Shown here one piece after another: positions 21,473 to 36,000 of a DNA stretch of 64,000 nucleotides; the first letter of the stretch is position 1; each line of letters starts with the position of its first letter. The stretch spans positions 1,667,394-1,731,393 of the forward strand of contig VXAI01000140.1 in NCBI GenBank assembly GCA_013399305.1. Direction: 5' to 3'. Position numbers and translations under genes: made by a program. The notes beneath the pieces were generated by a model that saw nothing but the letters and a program-made list of their open reading frames with translations, searched no databases and was not told the DNA's origin. Origin of the DNA: Rostratula benghalensis. Lineage: Eukaryota > Chordata > Aves > Charadriiformes > Rostratulidae.

Positions 21473-24400
21473 ACACATTTTTAGCCTTCTTCCTATCAAG
21501 TTCTTGATCTCATAACAATGCAAACTACTTTCAGATGAAGAATGTGAAAGTTAGGAGCCTAAAAATAGGTTACCTATACCCAAAAAACCCACAAAACCTA
21601 ATCTACCTCAAATACAGGCACACCTACAGCTACTAGTGGCTGTGGTTTCAACAGCAGCCAAGAAGCTAGCAAAAAAGTAAAATTTCCATTTGCTTTACAT
21701 AGCATTTCACAGTGCATCTAAATTAGCCAGCAGTTTTTGTTTCTCATTTAAGTCTCCTTGAAACACCTGACAGTATAGTAATTAGAATCTGAACCCTCAG
21801 CTTGGCAAAGGCAGGCAGAAAACCTTTTTCTTTCTGCTATTAAGGTGGTCTTAAGGGTATAGAATAAATTTCTGTACAATAAGGTCAGTTATTTTTAAGT
21901 TAAGTTTCAAGCTTTTATACTTGCACTCTTTATACCTTCCAACTACATAATAAGCAGAGCTGAATTTTAAAGCACACAATTCATTACTGTCCATTTCACT
22001 TGACTGCTCCTTGGGAGAGGCTGACAAAGCTGACCAGCTGCATTGCTGCTATTCAGGTCTCTGCAGACAGGAGAGGACATGAATTTTTTGTAATTTTTTC
22101 CTCCAACTAGAAAAGGAAATGAATGGCAGCAGAAAGTGCAAGTCCAATTATTCCTAGGAAGGAAAAAGAAAATTAAGAGGAATCAAAAAAGGAGAGTTTT
22201 CCCCATATATGTAAGACCAGGAATATTAAGTCTACTTCTCCTTGCTGTAACAAAGGTTATTCCACAACCCATCTCCAATTTTTACTGGGAGAGAAAATGG
22301 ATCAACCCCTCTTTCTTCTGCAGCTGACAGAAGGAAAGGTGCACAGTACAAGGAGCAACATGAAAACAGTGTGTCCCTCTGAAGTAGTGCTTATCAAACC
22401 ATTTACTAGCCACAGGGGATACCAGTGTACAAGCTACACAAATTTTAAAAAGCCACTCTAGATGAGGGAGACAGAGTGAGAAATAATTCAGAATGAATAA
22501 GAGAGTAAGACTACCTTTCATACAAGATACATAACTCATTGTCAATGACACTTTCAATCGCCAGGAGTACACATGACTACTGGAAGACCAGGAAAATGTG
22601 AATGAAACACAGGACTCATAATGGCTTGGCTCAGCTCAGCTGTAAACACCATCTCAGAGGTCCTGAAGTCACAGAGCAACAACCTTCAGGAAGGTACACT
22701 TAAGAAGTACACTCTGTACTTACTCTTCTTTTCATTTTATTTCCACCTATCACCAGACACCTGAGCTAGACTGACCCTTAATCTCCTCTGGTTTGACCAA
22801 TCTAATTTTCTTATATTCCTCAGCAAGTTAAACACAAAATTTAGTAAGTAAACAGCGAGTAAATAATCAGTAATTTATTCCCCTCTCTCCCCTCCATTTG
22901 ACCTCTGGATTCCCATTACATCCAAAGGGAGGGAATATTTTTGAATTTAAGTAAAAAGCTACTCCTAGAAATACTGGACTATTCAAGAGGCAAACACCCA
23001 CCCTTTCTTCATTTGACCTCATTTACCATCTGCATATTTATATTTGTATATGCTCAGACCAGATCTACTTTATTTAATATCCTGTTCTTAGCCAGATATG
23101 AAGTTTGCCGTTCTAATTTTAAAGTTGTTTTATTCTGTATCTCAAAGACAAAAACCATACTTGTGGTCAGTACCATCATTTAAGCTAAACAGCTGAACTC
23201 TCAGAAAGTATTAACTGACCACACAGAGTTCAAAGAAACTTTATCTTCCTCCTTCAACAGCCACAGCAGCTTCTACTAAAACCAGATAATTGTATACTAT
23301 TTTTCTCCACTTCCCTTTCAGTCCACACAAAAATGCTGGAGAAACAGCTGTCCTGTGTTTTGTTCTATGCATTTCAGTATGTACATCAGTGCCTATCTAA
23401 CCTGTGCCTATAGCACTTCTCACTAGAGCAACACATGACATGGTATTTGACCAATGATCCCAGGACTCCTGAAACAAGGGGGTGTGAAGCTCCTCCCTAG
23501 CAATAGCTAACACACACAGGATTGTCAAGAGCTTGGTCAGAGCCTGATTTTCCAGGATACATAGCACTATACATCTGAGCATTCAACACCTCTGTAAATC
23601 TGGATGCTTGACCTAAAATTGTCTGAACACTACTAGCAAAGGTATTATTTCAATCACTTTAACAGCCTTCAAATCACCAAGTCTTTTGGGTAAGCACTCA
23701 AATTCTCTAACTACAAGATCCCCCCCATCTTCCCATTTTTCACCTGTAGCCTTGCAATCCCCTGCAGCAAATGAGACAGGGATCCTAGGCAGAAAAACCT
23801 CAATTTTCTGTTAGACTTGGTAGAACTTTTAATCAGAAAAAGTACAAGTCTGGCAAGATAATAGTGGTTCCATCACATGAAGCACAGTAAATGCCATCAA
23901 TCCCACATGTAAATACTTCTAGTATACCTTTTAGTCTCCTTTTTAAAAAAACTATCCAATATTGGGTATAAAAATCAGTATTCTTGAGAATAGGTCACAA
24001 GTCACATTCATCATCATTACAGTTAAGTGGTAAGATACAAACATCCCCCAGCAATTTTGCATGAAAGTATTCTTCCCTCTTGTAATCAGAAGCTACCTAT
24101 ATGTGTTTTTAATCAATTTGTTAAGACCACAACTCATTAAGAATATCGAATATTAAGGGCTACCAAGTGAAAAAGGCACAAAAAACTGCTTTATTAAAAA
24201 AAGTATCCTACTTCCAAACTGGACGAAGACAGGCTGTATTAAACACTAACTCATAGCATTAGATCAAGGTTCTTGAACTGAAAGCAAATAGAAAGCAATC
24301 AGACTTCAGGAAGGCTATTTCTATAAATTGAAATAAAATCCTCTGCCTGCAATTAATGTGTACTAGCTTTAATCATTACACTTGAAGACAGAATTAATAA

Positions 24401-24519
24401 AAAGGATGCCAGTTGACATCAAGTGAACGGAATTTAATCATGAAACACAGTATTACAACCCTCACCCCAATGGCAGGAATGTGTGTTGCATTTGCAAAGT
24501 TGTTGCTAGCGGGTTCTGG

Positions 24520-24660
24520 GGCTGGTTTTTTTGGATGGTATTTTTGGTGTTCTTCTTTTGTTGTGTTTTGCCTGGGGAAATTGTGGGGGGGGAGGGTGTG
24601 TGTGGTTTTTTGTTTTGGGGTGGGGTTTTTTTTCCCTGCTGTTTTGTTTGTTTGTTTTAA
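24520..24660 (+). repeat. G/T-rich low-complexity tract with G-quadruplex motif
   Basis: A 140-base, almost purely G/T plus strand with GTTT and GTGT reiterations. At 24574-24596 it holds four G runs (GGGG, seven-base loop, then eight G, A, GGG) that satisfy the usual G3+N1-7 quadruplex pattern. The plus strand is the template strand for B3GNT2 transcription. Confidence 0.8.
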
Positions 24661-25959
24661 ATAAACTCCCAGAGCCCATGTCTCAAGGCAAATCTCATTT
24701 CTTCATCTGCTTTGGCTGCAGTGGTTGACCTGAACACCAGCACAATGGAGATGTGTAGTGGGCAGCTTGCTAAGGAGCAGCATCGTGGAGCACAAAAGAG
24801 CACACATTTCCTACTAATAGCTTAGCGACAGCCATCTGGACAGAGCACAAGAACTTTCTCCTCTTCCAGTAACAGCTTCTTCTATCAGCATTAATATCAC
24901 AAAAATTCACAGCTGCTTCCTTTGACTGCTGAGAAAGGAAGCCAAAAACAAACTAAAAGAGATCTGGTTCATACTTAAATCTATCTGATGCATTTTAATA
25001 TGAGTTTTGTTGAAGAACTGAGATGAGTGACACAAAGCAATACCCTTTCTGAAAAAAATCCTAATAATTTAGGTGTAGAAATTAGAAAAGCCTTGAACAT
25101 GTAGCTAGGTATCAGAAAAACAAGAGTAAGAACTGTATATTAGTAAAGCAAATCAGTACACAAAGAACCTCAAGAACCGAAAATCTTGCAGGAATTTATT
25201 CCAGCTTCAGCAGGGAAGGTGAAGAGTTACCTACACTCAAAGGTGACCTGACACACAGTTTTTCAATGCCTGTTTTCAACTTCTCAGCTACCCTAAGATG
25301 ACTGTTTTAGCAATCAATCTCAAGTTTGTACAAATCACCACATTCCTGTTTATGCAACTTCCAGCTGTACAGTTATCTGTCAGTATCACTACATACATAA
25401 AATGTATTTGTTCAAAGCCTTTAGAAAAAATCCACGTGGACAGAAAAAGAAAGAAGGGTTAACCACTGAATAAACCAAGCTTCTGCTGCAGATACACTAT
25501 TTGGAAAGGTTGATCTGCAGGGATGGGGGGGAAAGAGGGAGGAGTCACCCCTCCACTCATACATTTCACTGTGGCCAAAATGAAGGCATTGATAGAAGGG
25601 AACAGATTTATGGAACCACAAAAGCTGCACTGGGATCAAGAGATGGATGGAAAAGGCAAGCCAGCGAAACCTGGGAAGAAAAACAGCTTCACTGTAGGAT
25701 CAGGCAGCAAACAATAAAACAAGATAAACTCAGACAGAAGGAAAAATATTACAAAGAAGCCACAAGCTACAAGAAAAGATTCCAAACCCCCTAAAAACTA
25801 ACTCCAAACAATATGAATGTAAAATGGCGAGAAGCTTTTCACAGGTTGTTTTTAAACAGTATTATTTTATGCTTTATCTCAGAAGTGATTATATTGCAAA
25901 TGCCTACAAGGATCCTATTCGGATGTCTAGAATAGTTGGTGTAAAATCAGAATCGCTCA

Positions 25960-26075
25960 CTCTCCTGACCTGAAAGGGACCTATGGGGATCCAGTCCAAC
26001 TCTTGACTCCAAATAGGGCAACCCAAAAGTTAAACCATATATCCAAAAGTTTTGTCCAAGCACTTGTGAACAAAG
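25960..26075 (-). mobile_element. Diverged CR1 3' fragment, reverse orientation
   Basis: The plus-strand order of landmarks is that of a reverse-complement CR1 3' end: 'ctgaaagggacctatgggga', 'tccagtccaactcttgactc', 'gggcaacccaaaagttaaac', 'catatatccaaaagttttgt', 'ccaagcacttgtgaac'. Divergence is high, and it belongs to a subfamily different from the copies at 55-62 kb. Confidence 0.75.
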
Positions 26076-29000
26076 AGTATGCACACTCTACCCAGTTCCA
26101 GGAATTAATTATACAAGAGACACTCTTTTCTGGGGGCAAGAATCTACACAAACAAGGGCCATGATGCAAAAGACCTGAGTTAGACCTGGAGGAGGCCAAT
26201 CACAAGGTCAAAACCAAGCACAAGTACATCTACGTGCACTAGCCCCTAACTGAGGGTACGTATGATTCACGAGCTTGAGCTTCTCACATTGTAGTTAGGA
26301 TCCTGCAAAAAAATTCTGATTATCACGGTCACAGCACTAGATTTTCTGTAACGACTTCACAATGTTAGTATGGGAAACATGACAACAGCTTTAGGTTTGG
26401 TTGTTTATTTTAATCCAATGCTACTAAGACATTACTCTGCACAAAAACAAGCTTAAACCTCTGAGGTTTAGCTATGAGAAAAAAAGGCAAGAGGAAGGCA
26501 GATGTTGCCAAAAAGTGGCTAAAAAAAAAATAATGAAGTATATTTAGAAGTTAAGAAAAAGCAATCCTCTCTAGGACAGAGACAATGAAACAGTTCAGAT
26601 TCAGACAGTGTATGAACTAGCCTTCTATAGCAAGATGTCAAAACAACTAGAATTGCAGTCTGTGAGTGCAGCATAACAGGAATTCCAAACACTTGTAAAT
26701 TGCTTCAATATCCAGATTTTGGCAGATGCTGGCCATTGCTCAGAGCTATGAAGTAGGTTCTATTTCCTACTGTTTTTAAGCAAGGCACAACTTCATTTGA
26801 GTTGTAGATACCATAAATAGTAAAAACCTTCAAGGTAATACAGGTAGGTGCTCTTTTGGAAAAATCAATAATGAAAGCAAGTGGCAAATGGGTAAATTTT
26901 AACAGTCAGTTCTAACAATTATACCAATGAAGCAATAAAAAAATCCTCCTTCCTGAGAAGTCAGACCAAGTTTATATCTAACTTATTCTACTTATATTCA
27001 ACAAAACACTCATTTGAGTGTTTAAAATATCAGAGGATTAACTGCTTGCCTACACATTAATTGAAATACTCATTTATGATAGTAGTCTTATGGTGAAACA
27101 TTCTTTTATTCCAGGTTTCCATTTAGTAACATAAGTGTCAAAGAACCATATATTCCTACACCAAATATTGATCACATTTGTTAATTTTTATTGATGTTTA
27201 ATTTGAAGTTCCTAACCAGTGGACCCTCTAAGATGCCCAACTGTTGTACATTGGAACTTCTTCTGAAGCACTCTATACACAGTCTCTCTACAGATTCAAA
27301 TATTCATTCCAAAATCCCCCTCGCAGTGCACTACGAGCATATATACAGCATGAAATTGAAGAACTAGCCTTCAGAACAAGCTACAAAAGGGAAAGTGACT
27401 GTTGCTCTTAGGTATCAACACCAGTAATAAATTATGCAATCAGACAGATTGCTGGTGATTACTTAAAACATAACACCTGAAAAGGTATTACTTGCTATAC
27501 TTGCAAAAGTACTCCATCATTTCCCTTTCAAATAAAGGAGCAAATTGCATTAACACCACCACTGCGCATCATTCAATGAAGCACTGCTCAGCACGGATTC
27601 TTAAAGGCAGTTTCAGGTCAGCAAGTAGGTTCACACAGCACAACCCTAAACAGGGCAAGGGTGTTGGCTTGCATTCCAAAGGCAGTGTTAGCACAGCGAC
27701 TTGTGCTGCATTCCACTGCACAGCCCTGGTATACCCACAAGCTCTTCCAGCAAGATGAAGAAAAAACATTATTCCTGTTTATTGGATAAAGAAATTTTCA
27801 GCAAGCAAAAGACAGTAAAGGCAACAGCCGTTTTTGAGATTACAGTTCTATTTACTAAGTTTAAATGGTGTTTCTAGATGTACCAAACATCAATTTGTTC
27901 CCTCAAGACCAGTCCTTTGCTATTAAAATATTCTTCCTTGACTTATGAATGATTCTAATCTCAAGTCTCAGCATGAAAACTCAATAACAGTAAGCTGTGA
28001 CTAATGGTGAACAGTCTCAACAGCAGATGTGCAGCAGAAGAAACCATCCAAAGCAGTCCTCCCTTTAAAGGAACTATTGAGTACTGACAATTAACAATTC
28101 CCCCGGGAAAGGGAGATCAGTATCATGATGAGGACTACCTCAGGTGGTGTTCCTTCCCACACTGCATATACTCGCAGGAGCATTCCTGTGCCAGCAAGGT
28201 GCTCCCCAGCAGATGCAGCCACAGTAGTAAACTAAGGCACGTTCATGCAACCCCAAAATTGAAGAAAAACAATGTGTTCAACCAGACTACCTGTCTCAAC
28301 CATCATCTCTTGCAGCAGTTTCAGGCTGTGGATCCAGAAGCAGCTGAACTGATCCAACTACCTGACCCCTCCTTTGGACAGGGATTTTCTCCTCCTCCCT
28401 TTATGACTGCAAGAATTCCGGCCTAATCCCTCCCTCTCACAGGCTCTCATGTTCTGCCAGGTCTCTCTGTAAATCAGTTCACATCACTAACCCAGCAGCA
28501 AACTAACAATGACCAGAGATGCACACCAGATAAAGCACCACAGCAGCTGCAGTGAAAGCACACAGCAGAGAGGAGAGCAGATCTCTCATCTTCAGCAGAG
28601 ATGACAACACACCAGGAACTGAGCCTTTGTTCTGGATCCATAATTTTTTCCACCCAGTAACAAGAGGCTGACTGGTATCACAGCAATGACAATGCTATAA
28701 CCTAGTGCAAAGTCATATAATGTCAGTCTTTTCAACAGATTGTGCAGATGCAAGGTAGAACATGTAACTTTACTGTCTCCTTCAAGTCTGACAGAATCCA
28801 TGACCTTTAACTGCAAAGATATGTATCTTCTACTGAGGACAAGAGTTATGCTGTATTTCCTAAGAGAGCTTAGTAACCTGCCTACATTATGTGATTGTAA
28901 AACCCAAACATTAGAAGTCCATTTACTCACTAGGGTTGACAACAGATAAAATAATCCCTATTACCTACACCTACCACTGTACTGGTTCAGGACTAAACTA

Positions 29001-29974
29001 TCAGGATTTTGGCTAAACAAAACTGTAATTCAGATATACTTAAAGTTACTGTCACCTTTCTCTCTTTGCATAGACTAGCTACAACTGGGGCTAGGTCAGA
29101 CTTGGATCTCGCCAGATAACTCCATTTTGAAGCATGTTACCCCTCGTAACAGGGTGTACACGCAGCACAACTTCTGGTAGCACTAGCAATATTGACACTA
29201 TGGTTCTGAAAATAATTTTCTTACATTATTAAAAACATTAAGCCATGTGCAGTCCTCCTAATATCCTGCGAGACGTATCAGTTCTCCTATTACCTCAGTT
29301 CTCTTAAGTGAGTCAAAAGAGATTCCTGGATTGAGCAACACCAGTTTTACAACATGAAGACGTTAAAAGTCCTAAGCTGTTATAAAAAGCCTGTGCTATT
29401 TCCAGCTTTAGAGAACTTGAGCACTGTTTTTCTAATTACACACAATCATATCTCTTTTTCTCCTCATAACTTTACACAAGTTCACTTTTACACAATGGCA
29501 ATTAAGAACATCTTAAGAACTGAGAAATATTCTGCAGAAGCAGGTCACAGTGGTTACCCACTGAGTAAGTCAGTGTTTCCTGCATTCTTCAAACACCAGT
29601 CTGAAACACTGTTCTAGATTGAGGAAAGCTATCGAGATAAAAACACATCACACAAAATATCAAGCAGATCAATGAAATTCAGAGCAGTTAATGTTTATTT
29701 TAACATTAGCTTTCACTAGTTGCATATACCTGTTTTGAGCTATCTTTCAGCATATTGTTTACTTTTGGGAGAAATTCTACTCTTCCAATATTTTAATAAC
29801 AGAAGACACCAGTGCAACTTGGGCATAGAATTTCAAGATCCAAGTAAATAGTAAGACTAGTGAAGAATGTTCTTTAGCTTTCCTAAAACACAGCCTAAGT
29901 CATAAACAGACTGAAAAAAAAGCCCATCTGACTTCAGTTTTGTGTCCCACTAATTATCCTCAGCACATTTTGGT

Positions 29975-30065
29975 CAAAAAAACCCCAACCATCATAACCC
30001 AAAAATCAAAACAAACAAAAAACCAACCCAAAACACAAAAGCCCCCTCACACTCAAAAACCCCAA
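29975..30065. repeat. A/C-rich low-complexity tract
   Basis: About 90 bases composed nearly only of A and C, with AAAC, AACC and CCCC reiterations. There is no regular repeat unit. Confidence 0.8.
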
Positions 30066-33000
30066 CAGTACAGTGAGGCATTTCTCCAGTAATACTCCTC
30101 TGGTTTTGGGTAGTAAGGTATTAGAGGGCCAGGAACTGCATTTGAACCATGTTTAATTGCTGTTATTGAACCTAATCTCACTTTGTTGAAGCCCTCTTTC
30201 AGCTAATTTATATTTTCAACTTCTATGAATTCTACTGGTGATAAATTCCTCAATTTTTCACACAAGGATAACTTGGAATGACTTGCTTTCCTTTTACCAC
30301 ACAAGAGGGAAACTTTCAGAAAACACAATGCAACAACAAGAAAATGTAGTTTTCTCTATGTAGATTTGCTATACAAGCTATGTAACAAACCTTTATCTGC
30401 CCTCTGTTCCCTATTTGCCACAAGAAGTAGTCATTTTATTTCTGTAACTATTTTGCACTTTTGACTAACCTTGTTTTCTCACACACAGGCACACATTAGT
30501 TAATTTTTGATATGGCAAAAGTTAACAAAAATTGTTTAGTACTTAAAGTTCACAAACAAGAATTTCTGGAGCTATACCTCAGTGGAGCTTGATACAAAGC
30601 ACAAGCCAGATAGCATACTCAGTCTCACTAAACATACTAATGAGAGAGAATTACTTCTAAAATAACCACAAGATTTGAGAAAAATCTTTCCCACGCACAT
30701 ATCAGGGTATTCCCAATAGCTTAGAAAGCTTTTTCATTTAAAATATCCACGCACGTAACTGGTTATCCAGGACTATCACTGGTGAACTTCTGCCGTTTTA
30801 TTTTTCAGGAAAGTCATTGTCGTGTGACCCATATGAAGCTGATTCTTCTCAATTCAGTTTCCAGAATCCACAAATTTTACCACTAAAATTATCACTAATC
30901 AGCACTTATTTCACTGGATCTGAAGCCCAACATTACGCTTAATTAACCCAGTTACTCCCAGACCATACCCTACAACTTAAGGAAATGGAAGCATACAATA
31001 CACAAAAACGTAGACGGTTTAATCAGTTTCGTGCTATGCTTAAAAAAATTACTTTGGTTATCCTATCCATGCCATAACCCCTTTCCAGATGGATTCTTCC
31101 CCTCTTTTCTCCGAGATGGAGTGATGAAAAGAGGTAGTAAAATGCTCATAAGTGTTAAAATAAATCTGAAGCTGCCAGCTTGAAAGAGAATTGTTAGTGA
31201 GTCGCCAGTCTTCCAATGAAACAAGCATTTAGATGGTCATCTGCTCAACTGACCCTTTGCCTGAAAAGTACTGCTTCCTTGTTACTCCCCATTTTAAACT
31301 CTCCTTAACCCTTATCTGTGCACTCAGACACTTCACAAAGTGGCTTTACAGGAGCTACAATAATAAACTTGGGCCGTGGTCAGCTCTACCACTCAGTTAT
31401 GTTATAGGTTACAAATTCAATTGGCATACTGTCTTTTCAAGTCTGAAACTGGTACAGAAGGATTGAAGCACCTTATGTGAAAGAAAGTAGTCTCCAAACC
31501 ACAAGCACTGGAGCTGCCCTAGGCATAGCAATAAAGCTCTCTACTGTCCCCTCCTCTTCTGATAGCCCATTTGTAACTCTGTTCCTACGAGAGCTTTTCA
31601 AATACGTTCTCATTCTTGCTTTGAAGTAACACCTCTCAGTTTCACTGGCAATTCTCAGAAAGTTCTAAATTGCCTCCCTCCAATTACAACAAAATGTCTG
31701 CAGCAGCAGCAATACTTGAACTACCTAGGAGATAACTGCACCATTCATTCTCAACTCATTTGGCACATCACATTTACAGCCATAAGGATAAAAGTTAGAC
31801 CCAGCTTCTAAAAATACACTGACTAAACATGTCTGCAGGCAGATAGGTGAGAAACCCTGGTTTCCAACTGAAATGGCGTTAAAAAGGGAAAAAAAAACCA
31901 TAAATTGCTGCAATTTCCCAACATAGAAAATGCCTCACTTCACCTGGCATTTAATCCAGAATCTTACAGAATTTTTTTTTTTTTTCCCTTTAGTGGTTAA
32001 TATACTGAAGTAAGACAAGCTGATTTAATGAACATGTACTATTAAATCCAGGGATTATTTAAATGGCTAGAATAAAAAATAAATTTTAAAAAAGCCACAA
32101 CAACCTTTAGTTGTTGTAACATAGTATTTGCAAGACCCATTGTTTTCATCATCAAAATAAGGCCCAGAAAGCATTTTCAACAGCCCAAACTTTTGCTTTC
32201 AGCCAAAGAAAAACTATGGTAAAAATGAAAGCATATTTCTAAACTTTGACTGACTTTATGAAGCACTGAAGAAACTGCCTATATCTGATCACTTCCCTTG
32301 TCATTCATTCTTACTGCAGCTATCATATTATGAAGGTGCCATTCCAAGAAGCCCATCTGACTTATGTTTCCTATGGCTGATTGAATACAGATTAAGGAAT
32401 AGCCTCAAACAGCACATATAGTGGACATTAACAACACTGCTGCATTCACTTCATAATAAAAAATATTATATAAAAACTCCCCCTCAACCTGGTATTCTGT
32501 AATTCCATGACTGATTGTATGAAAAACATCTCATGAAGGTTATTATACAACATACAAATCTTAGAAATGCAAGAGAACATAACTGCATGCTTCACAGAAT
32601 TTTAACTGTAGCAGTACATAAAATACACAGCATTTTCTCTAAATACAATCTAGCCCTGTAATGTGCAGCCCAGTTTTGTGAACTTCCGTTAACTTACAGA
32701 ATAAAAGTTACTATTTTAAACATAGAACAAGCAAGATTTTACTCTACACAGGCTGATAGTGACTGTCACCTTGCATCATGTAAATTCAGATGGATTTACT
32801 ATGCTAGTTATAGCATCTCTTTTGTTTCCTATGATAATAGGGCAACTTCCAAATATTCTAGTCAATGCTTCCCAAAAAAAATCGCAATTATGATAGAAGG
32901 AAGGTGTAAAGACAATAAAGCCATCATGCACCCCACACACACTACAGTTCTGAAGTGAGAGAACAACACAAGACTCTACTTGCCCCTCAAATGTTATCCA

Positions 33001-36000
33001 AGCCAACCACAACCAAAAAGAGAGAGCACATTCCAACAATGTTCTTCTACAGCATAAGGCAGATTTGACCACTTTCCATTACCGGGTGTCACTAAGACTT
33101 CAAATGACATGGATTAAGAATCAGCCTGCACTAGACAAGAACACCATCCTACAAGCTTGTAAGTAGACCATCAGTTTGTCATTGGAGGCAACTCCTCTAG
33201 TTGCAATGCAGACAAATCAAGTACTACAAACATTTAAATTTCTCAGATTACTACTACCTAATGTCAGCAGGTTTATTCTCTGCAGAGTCTTGCTTCCCAA
33301 AGCAACCAGACAATGCCTGTTTAAAGGCATTGCTCAAAGCAGTTATGTTAAGATGAAACTAAGAAGTTAACTTGTCAGAAGCAGCTACAAAAAGGTGGGG
33401 AAATCCCTGCTACATTAAAGTTTATAAAAGCTTAATGAGAATCCAAACTCCCTACCCCTGCCTGGCTTGACTGCTGTTCTGAGACTACTGACGTCAGCTA
33501 CTGACTGTGGTATTAAGACTGAATAGTCCTTTCATTTACTCCTGAGTGGTAAGTTCTGAATATCAGAAACTCAGAATCTTGACTAAGTTATACTACTGCT
33601 ATGTTTCCTGACACCATTTTGACTAATTCCAGGTGCCTCGCTCTTTCTAACTCCTCAAGGAGGAAAGAAAAGTTACCAGAATATTGTCTTTTAAGGTATG
33701 CTATTTAAAATAACATCTATGAAACAAAAAGTTTTGTTGATTTTTGTTGATATGAAATTCCTGCCCAACAGAGTACCTACAGATGGAAGAGATACCACCA
33801 GACCTCCACTGTCTCAAACTGAACACTTCCAACCCTGAATTAAACAACTGAAGTCACAAAACTTTCAACCATAGAGTGATTTATTTTTTCCATCTGTTTT
33901 TAATTAGAGAGTCAGCTACCAATAAGTCATTCAGATCGTCCCAACCCTGTCTATATTTTAAGTTATTATAGATGGCTCTCACAAAAGGTCTGTGTTTACT
34001 TAAATATTGTGTGTCTGTTGAATTGAATGCAAGTTAGGGCAAAATATTTTTTTTACCTGTTAAAATTAAATCCCTAGACTGGCTGAAAGAATGTTCGGTT
34101 CATATTTGAATTGTTTCAAGTCTTCCTATAGAAGATGAAGGTACATGCAAGAAGACCCCTCTGGTCATTATGACAGGCTTTCTGTAAACTCAATCCCAGG
34201 TTTAATGTATCTCCCAATTTTAACTGCACACGCAAAATAACTTGTCATCAAAACAGTTTTGTTCCTTTAAGAGAATAAAAAAAAGGTTTGGCCTGCTTGT
34301 TTTGTTTGCTTGGGTTTTTTTAGTAATTGAGATTTTATGTTGAAAACTGAGGGTAAGAGCTCCACTTGCTTCAGAAACTAATACTAAAGTTCAATACCTC
34401 AGTATTTGAGGGCTCATGGTAGTGAAATTGACCCATTTTACTCTTTCCAGGATACAAAAAAAGAAGAAAAAAAAAAAAAAAGAAATTGTGTCATTCTAAG
34501 GTCAGTTCAAGCTCTAAAATTATGACATTGTGCCATTTGTTAGGAATAACCCAGCACTGCCAGCTTCCAATTTGCAAACTTCAGTTTTTATGTACCTTTG
34601 AGAGATCTTTCTTGGAGAAAATTGATTGTCATTCATCACATCGATTACAAATTGAGGAGTACAGTTCCATGGCAGTTTAAAACAGCTTCAGTCATGGCTA
34701 ACATATTCCTGTAATTTATTCCTTCCCCTATAAAATGCACAGTCCCATCCCACCTCTGCACATATTTGACTGTGGTAAGTCAGTTCGGGGAGCTAAAGAT
34801 GACAATAAAGAACCTAGCAATAAAGCAGCAATTAGTTTTCAGCTAGCTCACACTGGGTTTGCTTGCCACTGAACTGCACGAACAGCAGCTACAGTGCAGG
34901 AAAGGGAAGACTCACAAAGCTAAGACCACAGCAGATCTCATTTTCACCCAGCTTAAGTTTTCATGCAGCAGCATGCTGCTGCTGCAGCCCAACACTACTG
35001 ATCTTGTTCCCACCTTCAGCCACAGAGTTGCCAAAGGCAGGGCCAGACAAGCACCAGAACTGGTCCACCAGAAGAAGCTAGCCTTTAGGCAACCTCCACC
35101 CTAACAAGACAGACCCTGGAGTTCACATTTCTCCAGTCAGCTGGTTAGCAGTTGGACTAGCATGAGACACCCATTTCTGTGACTCTTACTGCGGTCTGCT
35201 TGAGTGTTATCTTCCCATAATTACCAGAAAGCTAAGAATGGAGATAACAAACTACCAGATATTTAGCATGTGATCAGTGTTAGTTCTGGTAGTAAGGAAT
35301 GAAGAATGGGTAACAAGTTGAAAGCATCAGTTGGGTTGGAATGGCCATTTAAAATTATAGTCTGCTGGAGTGGCACTCTCTTACTTCTACGCAGTATTTG
35401 AAATAAAAAATGCAGATAGCCATAATTTCCACAAACAAGGTAAGTCATCCTCCTGGGATCTCTTCCAGCTTTATCTTAAACCAGTAATTACTACTGTTTT
35501 AACCATATTCCAACCACCTTTATGCCTGCATAGAGAGCACTCACTATTTAGACAACAGAGGATAAAACTGTCCTTTAAGCACCATACTTTTAAGTCATCA
35601 AAATTTCACTTCTGCTTTGTCTTCTTGCCCATCTTAAACCATCAAACATAAACCACACTTCTAAAAACTATGTTTCAAAAGCAAGGACAGTATAACTTGG
35701 TATGTCTGACGAGGTTACTGCCCCTGACAACCATTCTCCTTTTGGGTTAAAAGTAAACAGACACTGGTTTGCAGCTTGACTTCATGACACACTGCCTTTG
35801 CAACCAGTGGTTGGGTGATGAGACACACAGGTGATCATTTTCCCAGCCATCTCAAGTCATATTTCCCTGCAAGTGCTATGCAGTTCATCAGTCAAAGGTT
35901 AATTCAAACCAAATTTACACTGAGAATATTCAGGTCAGAATTCTGGTATCTGCCTCTGAATTTACATCACTGAACTAAATAAACATTTAAGAAAGCAAAG

